Source: Caproicibacter fermentans (GTDB lineage Bacteria; Bacillota; Clostridia; Oscillospirales; Acutalibacteraceae). From it: 64,000 nt of DNA. The notes under the pieces are model-generated. The model was not told where the DNA came from, made no database searches, and saw only the letters and a program-made list of their open reading frames with translations. Shown piece by piece: positions 17,856-25,849 of the stretch. Each line of letters begins with the position of its first letter. Position 1 is the stretch's first letter. The stretch lies in assembly GCF_009746625.1 (NCBI RefSeq), contig NZ_VWXL01000020.1:1-64000 (forward strand). Direction: 5' to 3'. A program made the position numbers and the translations under genes.

Positions 17856-18791
17856 TCATATTTTCTCCCATTTCAAAAATGGGTCCAATATTGTAATACA
17901 GTGCGCCTCCGTATCGCCAACGCCGCAGTACAGCACCGCCGTTCCGTTTTTCTGCCTGACAAGCCCTCCGGCAAACACGACATCTTTTAAATCATTTCTC
18001 TTGCTGGGACCGTTTTCAAAATTTTTTCGAACCGCAATAATTTTCATGGGCGAGTGACTCCCGCTCTCGGGGTCAAGCAAAAAACAGGTTGAATAATAAT
18101 GGCGGTTACCCTCCGGATCAAAATTTGCAATGTGGGACAGAACACCGATTTTCCCATTTTTCAGCAGATGAAGCTGATTTGTACCGCCCCACTCCTCCTT
18201 TGCAAACTGATCCTCAAAGATTCGAGCGGAGGAAATGGACCGGTCATTCAAGTCGTCCAGCGAACGGATCACCGTAAAACCGATTTTTCCCCTGCCCGCT
18301 TCCGCCCCCTGCGGCCTTGTCGTAATCAAAATTTTTCCGTTTGGCAGCTCCAGCAAACGGATATCCTTCATATGTTCCGGCCCACAGGCAAACCTCTGAA
18401 GCTGAAACGGAGCTGTTTCGCGGTAAAACACGGTTCGATATGTAAGTGTGCTTACCTGATTTCGATAAACTTCCACACCTCCGATTATCATTTTCCCGCC
18501 GATCATGCAGAAAAATGGATCCTGCAAATGGTCCAGCGGCTGATATTGTTCATCCAAAGTCCATATTCCGGCGTTCCTGCGCAGGAATATAATACTGGAA
18601 TCTTCGCTGTCCCTGAATTCCGCTCTTCCCAGAAGTAATTCCCTTCCATTGTAGAAAAAAGGTGAGGAAATGTTATAAACATCCCGCTTATCTTTTCCTT
18701 TTAACCGAATCGGAAGCTTTGTATTGGCAAATTGCAGCTGGCGATAAGGAAATTCTTTTAAAAGCTGTTGGCATGTCCGCATTGTAGTCAT
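17856..18791 (-). CDS. DUF1861 protein, GH130-like beta-propeller
   Basis: Protein of 311 residues matching the DUF1861 (MTP-1-like) family, whose solved members are five-bladed propellers described only as putative glycosidases. Visible repeats of blade-like strands include FYNGRELLLGRAEFRD, PFFCMIGGKMIIGGVEVY, LELPNGKILITTRPQG, LLKNGKIGVLSHI and AVLYCGVGD. No classical GH130 MEDPR motif is present. The ATG at 18791 has GGGGAGAG six bases upstream; the longer frame adds 27 residues without a ribosome site. It is the promoter-proximal gene of the GH130 importer unit, so it probably acts on the same mannoside, as a partner glycosidase or phosphorylase. No catalytic activity is established from sequence. 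Confidence 0.8.
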   Translation of the reverse strand: MTTMRTCQQLLKEFPYRQLQFANTKLPIRLKGKDKRDVYNISSPFFYNGRELLLGRAEFRDSEDSSIIFLRRNAGIWTLDEQYQPLDHLQDPFFCMIGGKMIIGGVEVYRNQVSTLTYRTVFYRETAPFQLQRFACGPEHMKDIRLLELPNGKILITTRPQGAEAGRGKIGFTVIRSLDDLNDRSISSARIFEDQFAKEEWGGTNQLHLLKNGKIGVLSHIANFDPEGNRHYYSTCFLLDPESGSHSPMKIIAVRKNFENGPSKRNDLKDVVFAGGLVRQKNGTAVLYCGVGDTEAHCITILDPFLKWEKI

Positions 18792-19165
18792 TATGATCTC
18801 TCCCCATGGAATCGGATTTCGCAATTTGGTCAACCGCTTTTCAGGCCGCGGTAAAGCATGAAATATAGACAAATTTGTATTTTACTGCTCTCTTCTATTA
18901 CCACTTTAGACAACTTATCACTTGAATTCAACTATAATTTACTTTAATTTTATGATTAGAGGGTATTTCAAGGCAAAGTTGAGTCAGTTTGCCTATGTGT
19001 TGAAAACTTATCTTTATAAACGGTCAGGCACGCAGTGCTAGCCCCGCCGTAACGCAACGCAAAAATTCAATTCAGAAACTACTCTTTCTGAAGACAAAAC
19101 AAACTGTTTTCAGCCTTCACAGCTTATTCAGATTGAACCCAGGTCACAATTTGTTTCACAATTAA
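18792..19165. promoter_or_regulatory. intergenic region holding the promoter of the DUF1861/GH130 unit
   Basis: No gene is seen in these 370 bases. The minus strand carries A/T-rich sequence upstream of the DUF1861 gene, with a possible TTGAAT / TAAAGT pair 17 bases apart. The perfect palindrome TTGAATTCAA at 18922-18931 overlaps the -35 and is a candidate LacI-type operator. Sequence from about 18990 to 19165 shows nothing recognisable. Confidence 0.35.
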
Positions 19166-19220
19166 ACAAAAAATCGGGGCTTCCAATACCTTTTGGTATG
19201 GTTGCTCCGACTTTTTATTT
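19166..19220. terminator. bidirectional terminator at the end of the iol operon
   Basis: TCGGGGCTTCCAATACC (from 19174) and GGTATGGTTGCTCCGA (to 19210) form an imperfect stem around TTTT. On the minus strand it is followed by a run of six T, and on the plus strand by CTTTTTATTT. It lies about 80 bases beyond the iolB stop. Confidence 0.75.
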
Positions 19221-19299
19221 GGTCTGTTTTGCAACAAGCTTTTTATTATGCCATAAGACAAGCTGTTCACCAAAATTTTTCAGGTCAGCCCTTTTTCTT

Positions 19300-20076
19300 T
19301 TACGGCTCATTGAGGAGCCATTCGTGCGCAGGATCAAAAATACGATCCGTCCATGGGTTTCCGTCGAAATGGCGGATCATCCAGACATAATACATCGGAT
19401 ATCCGGGTGCGTTTACCTGGGGATGGGTCTGGCCGCCTGGAATCAAACAGAAGCTGCCATCCTGAATCCGGCAGACCTCCCGCCCGATGAAGCAGGCCCC
19501 GAAACCCTGCGGCCTTTCAAACCGGTAGTAATAAACCTCCGGCTGAGGATGCCGGTGCGGCGGATAGCTGGACCAGCCGCCCTGCGGGACAATAATCTCG
19601 CCCATTACCATATTGGAATAGGGCGCAGTATGGTAATCGAAAAAAGTCCGTACGGTCCGCTGTGCTTTTCCCTCAAACTGATTTTTGCCAAACGTCTCCT
19701 CCGCGCAGTTTGCAGGCGTATAAAATCTGCTGCCGAAGGTCTGATCGTTTTCCGTGCTTTGCACCAGCAGCTCGCTGCTTTCGCGGGCCGTCACCTTTAC
19801 CGGAACGTCACGGCAGACATGCAGGCAGTACGCCCCTTCTTTCATAAAGCCGCCGCGTCTGGCCGGTTCGCATTTTCCCTGCCGTTCAAAAATCACGCTG
19901 CCCTGCACCAGCAGGAGCGCCGTTTCCTCTTTCGGATGATGAAAGGTAATCGTCCGGCCTCGTTCGATCTGATATACAGTAATGTTCATCATGGAATCGG
20001 CATAGAGTCCCTTCGTTTCCGTCAGGATTTTCTTACCCTGCCTGTCGAATTCCGGATAACCGAAAATCTCGCTCAT
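19300..20076 (-). CDS. iolB: 5-deoxy-glucuronate isomerase
   Basis: Isomerises 5-deoxy-D-glucuronate to 2-deoxy-5-keto-D-gluconate in myo-inositol catabolism. The 258-residue cupin-fold protein shows IolB features: an N-terminal half with TITFHHPKEETALLLVQG and a C-terminal metal-binding cupin segment SSYPPHRHPQPEVYYYRFERPQGFG with the His/Glu ligands. Length fits the family. GGGAGG precedes the ATG. It is the last gene of the iol operon, 41 bases after iolG, and is followed by the bidirectional terminator. Confidence 0.95.
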   Translation of the reverse strand: MSEIFGYPEFDRQGKKILTETKGLYADSMMNITVYQIERGRTITFHHPKEETALLLVQGSVIFERQGKCEPARRGGFMKEGAYCLHVCRDVPVKVTARESSELLVQSTENDQTFGSRFYTPANCAEETFGKNQFEGKAQRTVRTFFDYHTAPYSNMVMGEIIVPQGGWSSYPPHRHPQPEVYYYRFERPQGFGACFIGREVCRIQDGSFCLIPGGQTHPQVNAPGYPMYYVWMIRHFDGNPWTDRIFDPAHEWLLNEP

Positions 20077-20117
20077 TCAAAAACCTCCCTAAATAATGAA
20101 GCATCTCAAAAACGGAG

Positions 20118-21128
20118 TCAGAATCTGATCTCGGAGAGCTTTACGGGACGATGCTCCGCCATGGACCGATTAGCTGCCACTGCGATGAGCACAGCCTGCA
20201 GTCCGTCGTTGGCGGAAACGGGAACCGGTTCGTCATCCCGAATGGCGTTCAGAAATTCACCGATTTCGGCTGCATAGGCGTTCATGTACCGCTCCAGAAA
20301 GAAATGCAGAGGCTTTTCGGCGGTCACACCATTCGCCGTGCTGACAACGGCGTTGGACGGCAGGTCGTTTTCAACCGCGACCTGACCCATGGAACCGAAT
20401 ACTTCAGCACGCTGATCATAGCCGTAAACAGCCCTTCGAGAGTTGTCTATGACCGCCAGCGCTCCGTTTGACAGCCTCATAGTCACAATGGCGGTATCCA
20501 CGTCACCTGCCCTTCCGATCTCCGGATCGACCAGCACGGCGGCGTTGACGTAAACCTCTTTTACGTCGCTCGCGGTCAGATAGCGTACCATATCGAAATC
20601 GTGAATCATCATATCCATGAACAGGCCGCCGGAAACCCTGACGTATGAGATCGGCGGGCAGTCGGGATCCCTGGATGTGATTTTGACAATATGGATATCC
20701 CCCACCCGGCCGTCGGCCACAGCCTGACGCACCGCATGAAAGTTATGGTCGAAACGGCGGTTGAAGCCCACCTGGTATTTTACGGGATGTTTTTCCAACT
20801 CCTGCATTACCGCTTTGATCTCCGAAAGATCGTGCGAAATCGGTTTTTCACAGAAAACATGTTTGCCTGAGCGAATCGCCTCTATGGAAATCGGAGCGTG
20901 GGTCTGCGTGGAAGAGCAGATCAGAACAGCGTCAACCGAAGGATCCCTCAGAATCTCATGGTAATCGTCAAGGACGGGGATTTCCATGCTCTTTGCCCAT
21001 GCTCTGGAATCCCCGGTCCAGCAAGGATCCGCCATGGCGGCAACCTCCGCGCCCTTCAGGTGATTCGCGATGCTTTCGCCGTGTACCTTACCGATTCTTC
21101 CCGCTCCAATAATACCGACCTTCATCAT
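20118..21128 (-). CDS. iolG: myo-inositol 2-dehydrogenase
   Basis: NAD-dependent Gfo/Idh/MocA-family oxidoreductase, 336 residues, first step of inositol catabolism (myo-inositol to 2-keto-myo-inositol). The Rossmann motif GIIGAGRIGKVHGES opens the protein, the EKP motif appears in HVFCEKPISHDL, and the catalytic Asp/His pair in DMMIHDFDMVRYL. The ATG at 21128 has GAGGAGGT seven bases upstream; the longer frame adds fourteen residues with no ribosome site. It lies downstream of the secreted phosphatase gene on the same strand. Related family members act on scyllo- or chiro-inositol; the iol context favours myo-inositol. Confidence 0.93.
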   Translation of the reverse strand: MMKVGIIGAGRIGKVHGESIANHLKGAEVAAMADPCWTGDSRAWAKSMEIPVLDDYHEILRDPSVDAVLICSSTQTHAPISIEAIRSGKHVFCEKPISHDLSEIKAVMQELEKHPVKYQVGFNRRFDHNFHAVRQAVADGRVGDIHIVKITSRDPDCPPISYVRVSGGLFMDMMIHDFDMVRYLTASDVKEVYVNAAVLVDPEIGRAGDVDTAIVTMRLSNGALAVIDNSRRAVYGYDQRAEVFGSMGQVAVENDLPSNAVVSTANGVTAEKPLHFFLERYMNAYAAEIGEFLNAIRDDEPVPVSANDGLQAVLIAVAANRSMAEHRPVKLSEIRF

Positions 21129-21204
21129 TTTATGTACCTCCTCATTTTCCTCGAATTTCAAGACTTTCCTCATGGGGACGGCGGAACTTCCGATGCCTGT
21201 TTAA

Positions 21205-21230
21205 GGCAAGGCATCGCCTTGCCCTTTTTT
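21205..21230 (+). terminator. plus-oriented hairpin with T-run between phosphatase and iolG genes
   Basis: GGCAAGGC, ATC and GCCTTGCC form a perfect eight-base stem followed by C and six T on the plus strand. No plus-strand gene precedes it. On the minus strand, the direction of the iol transcript, the stem is followed by TTAAAC, so it would fold in the iol mRNA without terminating. It may protect or space the iolG message. Confidence 0.45.
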
Positions 21231-21267
21231 GATTGATCCGGTAAATTCCGATCAAACCGCCGGAATG

Positions 21268-22746
21268 TCACTTTGAACCATTGTGATCGCTTCCCTTCAA
21301 GGTTTTAATATTATCCTTCAGTGTGCTGTTGAGAGAGATTCCAAGCGCTTCCGCTTTATTGCCATAGTAGGCTTCTACATCATCCCAGTTATAGTAAGGA
21401 TAGGAATCGGTCTCTACGGGAAAAGCAGTCTCCTCTTCATTGAACAGCATTTTTACCAAATAATTTTTGCCGTTCGTATAAAATACCCATTGAATGTTGG
21501 AACACATCGGCATAATTTTTGCCGCACTCCATAGGTTTGCAACTTCGCCGGGATCACTCGTACTTTCACATCCCCCTTTGATTTCCAGAAAAGCGGCTAA
21601 CGGTGCTATCGTATTATCGTGGGCAAAGGAAAAAATCCCTGCATAATTTTTATTTTTCAAAGCTTCGTCCGACGAGACTATCATGTATTTGACCAACGGG
21701 GCGGACATGGGAGCCATCACATTATTACTTTCCATCGACGGCCCATATTTATAAAAAACATCGATGTTAAAAACGCCGGCATACCAAGCGATTTCGTCAG
21801 ATGTAAAGTACTTTTTGAAATTAAAGTCCGCCCCTTCCCCGGCCAAATTAGCAGTATGCATATATAAATTAAATAAATTTTCCGCCGCGTCAGAGGGATT
21901 TTTCAAAATGGTTGCTCCGTCGGAGTCTTTCAGCTGAAACTCACCGTTCTTTAATCTATCGTAAAACTTTATTGAAAAAAATCGGGTCAGGATTTGTTTA
22001 TTATGAGACTCTCCAGTAGTACCGGACGTATATTTCTCAACGATTTTCTTCCATGCTCCGTTGTTTTTGTAGTCAATATACTTCGCGTCGATGTCAAAGG
22101 GACGCAAATATGGGTCTTCCTGCTCCGGGTAGAAAGAGGTTGTAATTTGATTCTTTGATGCTATTTTTTTAAAACCGGAAAAAAATTCATCCCTGCTGTC
22201 TTGTGTTCTTTTTACATTTGTGGCATACCCGAGAATTGGTTTGCCGTCATTAAAAATTTCTATATAATCCTCTGCGGTGCGCTCCCCCAACTTATTCAGG
22301 TTTTCTCTTCCAAGTTTCGTCAGCTGCCCATATCTTCCCTTTTCAAACTGCATCAATTCTTCTATTTGATTTTTCAGTTCTGTTCCAGCGGGAGTAATCT
22401 CTTTGTCTTTCTCAGCGGCTGAAAGCAATTCACACAGAGTCTTGTCATAACTCGGTCTGCAAATGTTCCTTGAGCCATGACGTCCCACATACTGAATAAA
22501 CACCGGATGATAGCCCTTCGGCGCTGCGGTAAAATTTGTTTTTTCATAGGGGTAGGGCAGCATGTTTCCTAAATACTTTGAGCTGTCGAGCGGAGTCGTA
22601 CTTGCCGTTCCGATTTGGCCGGATGCCGCCGCAGATACGCCGGCGCTACTCTGTGAATTTCCCGGTTTATTTGTCGCACACGCTTCCGTTCCCAAAAGAA
22701 TACATAATACCAGTAACCGTGCAAGGCAGTTTTTCATTTTGGACAT
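21268..22746 (-). CDS. histidine acid phosphatase, phytase/MINPP type, exported
   Basis: 492-residue phosphatase of the histidine phosphatase superfamily, branch 2. The catalytic RHGSRN motif is at residues 89-94 and the proton-donor HD motif at 376-377 in FSFAHDNTIAPL. An N-terminal hydrophobic stretch (LLVLCILLGTEAC) followed by a Ser/Ala/Gly-rich linker indicates export, perhaps as a lipoprotein, although TEAC is not a classical lipobox. The RHGSR form and spacing resemble bacterial multiple inositol polyphosphate phosphatases, which remove phosphates from phytate. It sits inside the inositol catabolic operon directly upstream of iolG, which strongly suggests inositol phosphates as substrate. 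Other phosphomonoesters cannot be excluded. Confidence 0.85.
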   Translation of the reverse strand: MSKMKNCLARLLVLCILLGTEACATNKPGNSQSSAGVSAAASGQIGTASTTPLDSSKYLGNMLPYPYEKTNFTAAPKGYHPVFIQYVGRHGSRNICRPSYDKTLCELLSAAEKDKEITPAGTELKNQIEELMQFEKGRYGQLTKLGRENLNKLGERTAEDYIEIFNDGKPILGYATNVKRTQDSRDEFFSGFKKIASKNQITTSFYPEQEDPYLRPFDIDAKYIDYKNNGAWKKIVEKYTSGTTGESHNKQILTRFFSIKFYDRLKNGEFQLKDSDGATILKNPSDAAENLFNLYMHTANLAGEGADFNFKKYFTSDEIAWYAGVFNIDVFYKYGPSMESNNVMAPMSAPLVKYMIVSSDEALKNKNYAGIFSFAHDNTIAPLAAFLEIKGGCESTSDPGEVANLWSAAKIMPMCSNIQWVFYTNGKNYLVKMLFNEEETAFPVETDSYPYYNWDDVEAYYGNKAEALGISLNSTLKDNIKTLKGSDHNGSK

Positions 22747-22836
22747 TTATTTCGCCCCCATTCAAATTTCATTTCATACCTCTCAAAGCACCGTGGATAA
22801 GCTCAACATACAAATAGATAGATCCGGGAATAACGA

Positions 22837-25800
22837 TCAGCCATGAATTACATCCGTATATTCATCAAAGACCCTGAGCCGGTCGACGGGTTCAAAACCG
22901 ACGGCGCCCTCAAATTCCCCTTTTTCCCAGTCTCTGCGCGTAGCCCATACAACTGACGCGTTTGTCCTTCCATTTGAGGCCGTAATCCGGTATTCCCTCA
23001 GCCGCGGGATGAAAGTACCCTTTTCGGATAAGCTTGCTTTAAAAATCGTCCTGATTCTGATAAACTGCGATGGCTGCAGGTCGGAAAGATCCACAGCCAT
23101 TGCGCCGTTTTTGATTGAGATCTTCTTCAAGCCGTTGACATGCTGTTCGTCATCCGAAACCTCCACCGTTGCCTCCAGGAGCACTGTTTCCGGAGTGTCC
23201 GCGTGAATCTCGATTTTTTCGAAATTCCATAACTTGCGGTCCATTTTGTACGCCGGTTTAAATTCGGCGGGTCTCCGCCATTCCGTGGTGTGGGCCCCCG
23301 TGTCACAAATATTGTCAAAATCAAGCCAAACGGCCAATTTCTCTCCCGCCGGCCCTCTTTGTTTAGGATTATGAAAAACAGCGGCTATTCCCCGGTCGGT
23401 CAATTTTTTTCTGTAAAAACGCACCTGACCGATATCAGCGGACAGATGAGTAAAGTATTTTGGCCTGCTGATTTCTCTAATGACATGACCAATGTAAGAA
23501 TACCCGATGAAGAGCGGATCATTTTCCCAGTTTCTCAGCTGACAGCTGCCCTCGACGCCCGGAATCGATGAAACTCTGTCCTCGTCGCAATAGGAATCTC
23601 CTCCGCTTTCTTTTGAGAATGCAAGCGTATACTGAGTCCATTTGTTCAGAGCGGCTTTTCCTCCTTCCCACGCATATTCGGTACTGCCGTAGCAGGTGCC
23701 CCACTTCATCATTCCAGAACGTTCAACCACCATACGGATCAGGTAGGTAGCCCCCCACCCTACGGATTTCCCTTTTACCATCAACGGATTGTGACCCATC
23801 TCGGTGTCTTTTGCCAAACGATTGATTTTCGCCTCGACAATTCCACTGAATTCATCATCGACAATTAACGATTCACTGCATGGAATTTCCAAGTAATCCT
23901 CATTATGATTCAGGCACACATACGTCCTGCCGTCCCGATGGACAACAGGAGGATTTCCTCGAATCAAAGCGTCATTACCGCACCCGGACCGGTCTTTTAC
24001 TCTTGGGACTACGCAGAGATAGTCCTGAATATCAATCGTCTTTTCTTCGGAATCATTGACCTGAATTGTATAAAGGCCATTATGGAGATACCGGTACAAA
24101 AATTCAACCTGCGTATTTTCATGCCCGGATAAGCTGACGATTTTTGTTTCGACCGTTTTTTTATTGACTACCAGATTGACCGGAAACTCCGTAACGGGAA
24201 CATTTTCATGGTTAGTAACGTCAATCGCGACTGCAAAGTAGCTCTTTTGCCTGTTTACCATCAATTTCAAACTTCCGAATGATAATTTTTCGCCGTTCTG
24301 AACCGTAACTTCCAGATATTTGTCACCCACACGAACCGTATGGGCACCCGCCGTCTCCGCTCTGTAAACGGTTGAAAAACACTTTTCCTCTCGACCGTTC
24401 AACAAAATCACCCGTTCGTTGCCCCGGCTGCCAAATAAATTCAGGTTCTTCCGGACCCCGTTGTCTTCAATTTGAAGATTTAAGGCCGCAATACTGTCTC
24501 CTTCGTTTCGCGCGCAGCCCGTGATTCCCAAATTTCCCAGATTGTCAAGGGCTTTTATCTCGACATTGGAAAGCCGGACCTGCGGAAGATCTTTATCCAT
24601 AACCATCCGATCCATTCTAACCGGGAGATCCGTGTCATTCTGAAAGCCAAAGCCTTCATAAATCAGCCGCTCATCACCGATATGAAGTTCAGAAAAATTT
24701 TCTTTGCCGAGAGCAACCGCTTCCGGGTAATCGGAAAGCAGTCTCTCTTCCAGAGAACCCTCTTTCAATTCCGCCTCCGGCGACTCGGCATTTCCCTGGG
24801 TGATATAAACCGCTCTATGGTTCGGATGGATCGATAAGTTTTTGATATAGTAATGCAAATGTCCGCCGATCATAAGGTCAACACGCTGCTTCTCCGCTAT
24901 CGGCACCATGTACTTGTTTGTAAACTCATCCGTATAAGGATGATGGATCAACAGAATTCTCCATTTTGCGTTCCGGGCCTTTTCAGATTTCAGGTCATTT
25001 TCCGCCCAGTTTAAAGTATCTTCCCTGACCTTTCTTGTTTGCCGGTCAACCGGTAAACCGGAATTAACGGAGTTCATTTCCGTCAACCCCCATGAGCAGC
25101 TGTCGACCATTAAGAAATGGGCTCCGCCGCAGTCAAAAGAAAAGGTTCTCTTCGCAGCGTCACAGCGGTAAACAGTTGACTGGGGAAATGCAAAAAAATC
25201 GTTAAAAAGCGGCCCGTCGTCATGGTTGCCGGGTATGTATACGACAGGTATCGAACGGAGCAGATTCGGGATTTTTCTGAACCAGCCCGATATGTACTGG
25301 TCCCTCTGATATCCGCTGCCTGCCGGAATATCGCCAAGGTTGATCATAAAGTCGGGTTTGCTTGTCAGAGCTGCATGTTCAAACTGCTTATAGATCCTGA
25401 ATAAGTGAGTATCTCCTACTATCATAACATTCAGATTGTCCGGATCTTTTCTGAGTGTTTTGAATTGCCCATCCATTCTTTCACCGGAAGGAAACACAAT
25501 GCTGTAACCGTAGCGGGAATCCGGTTCCAGATTTTTCAGGTTTGCATAATAAATAAAATGTTTGGTGCCGTCCGTGCTCCCCGCATCCGCTTCCCTGTGA
25601 ACCGATACAGCAGCCTCGAGCGGTTTCTCCCCCGCTAGGCCGTAAAACAGACTTGCGCCTGCACTGAAGCCGGCTTCCCATGCAACCGTCATGCACGTTG
25701 GAAATGGAGCTAATAAATATGGGCCATTTACCTCTATCCCGTCAATGAACACGCTTTCGCTTCCTCCCCCTATTTTATAGTTTTTCTGACAATCCAACAT
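22837..25800 (-). CDS. large purple-acid-phosphatase-like multidomain metallophosphoesterase
   Basis: 987 residues from the ATG at 25800. A fibronectin-like N-terminal domain of purple acid phosphatases (about 15-115) precedes a calcineurin-type catalytic domain with GDTH (129-132), NLGD (near 156), GNHD (191-194), HHPY (286-289) and GGHLHYY (312-318). Ig/CARDB-like segments (about 400-590), a LamG-like lectin fold (about 610-830, WTQYTLAFSKES) and a C-terminal beta domain follow. No signal peptide is visible at this or the in-frame upstream TTG (25890), which is odd for such an architecture. The ribosome site is a G-run inside a hairpin (CCCCCGG/CCGGGGG). It lies between the phosphate-ester transporter and the phytase, so an inositol phosphate or phosphodiester is the likely substrate. 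Confidence 0.82.
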   Translation of the reverse strand: MLDCQKNYKIGGGSESVFIDGIEVNGPYLLAPFPTCMTVAWEAGFSAGASLFYGLAGEKPLEAAVSVHREADAGSTDGTKHFIYYANLKNLEPDSRYGYSIVFPSGERMDGQFKTLRKDPDNLNVMIVGDTHLFRIYKQFEHAALTSKPDFMINLGDIPAGSGYQRDQYISGWFRKIPNLLRSIPVVYIPGNHDDGPLFNDFFAFPQSTVYRCDAAKRTFSFDCGGAHFLMVDSCSWGLTEMNSVNSGLPVDRQTRKVREDTLNWAENDLKSEKARNAKWRILLIHHPYTDEFTNKYMVPIAEKQRVDLMIGGHLHYYIKNLSIHPNHRAVYITQGNAESPEAELKEGSLEERLLSDYPEAVALGKENFSELHIGDERLIYEGFGFQNDTDLPVRMDRMVMDKDLPQVRLSNVEIKALDNLGNLGITGCARNEGDSIAALNLQIEDNGVRKNLNLFGSRGNERVILLNGREEKCFSTVYRAETAGAHTVRVGDKYLEVTVQNGEKLSFGSLKLMVNRQKSYFAVAIDVTNHENVPVTEFPVNLVVNKKTVETKIVSLSGHENTQVEFLYRYLHNGLYTIQVNDSEEKTIDIQDYLCVVPRVKDRSGCGNDALIRGNPPVVHRDGRTYVCLNHNEDYLEIPCSESLIVDDEFSGIVEAKINRLAKDTEMGHNPLMVKGKSVGWGATYLIRMVVERSGMMKWGTCYGSTEYAWEGGKAALNKWTQYTLAFSKESGGDSYCDEDRVSSIPGVEGSCQLRNWENDPLFIGYSYIGHVIREISRPKYFTHLSADIGQVRFYRKKLTDRGIAAVFHNPKQRGPAGEKLAVWLDFDNICDTGAHTTEWRRPAEFKPAYKMDRKLWNFEKIEIHADTPETVLLEATVEVSDDEQHVNGLKKISIKNGAMAVDLSDLQPSQFIRIRTIFKASLSEKGTFIPRLREYRITASNGRTNASVVWATRRDWEKGEFEGAVGFEPVDRLRVFDEYTDVIHG

Positions 25801-25849
25801 AGAGTCGCCCCCGGGGATACCGGGGGTTTCCTCTGCATCGGGAACGCTT

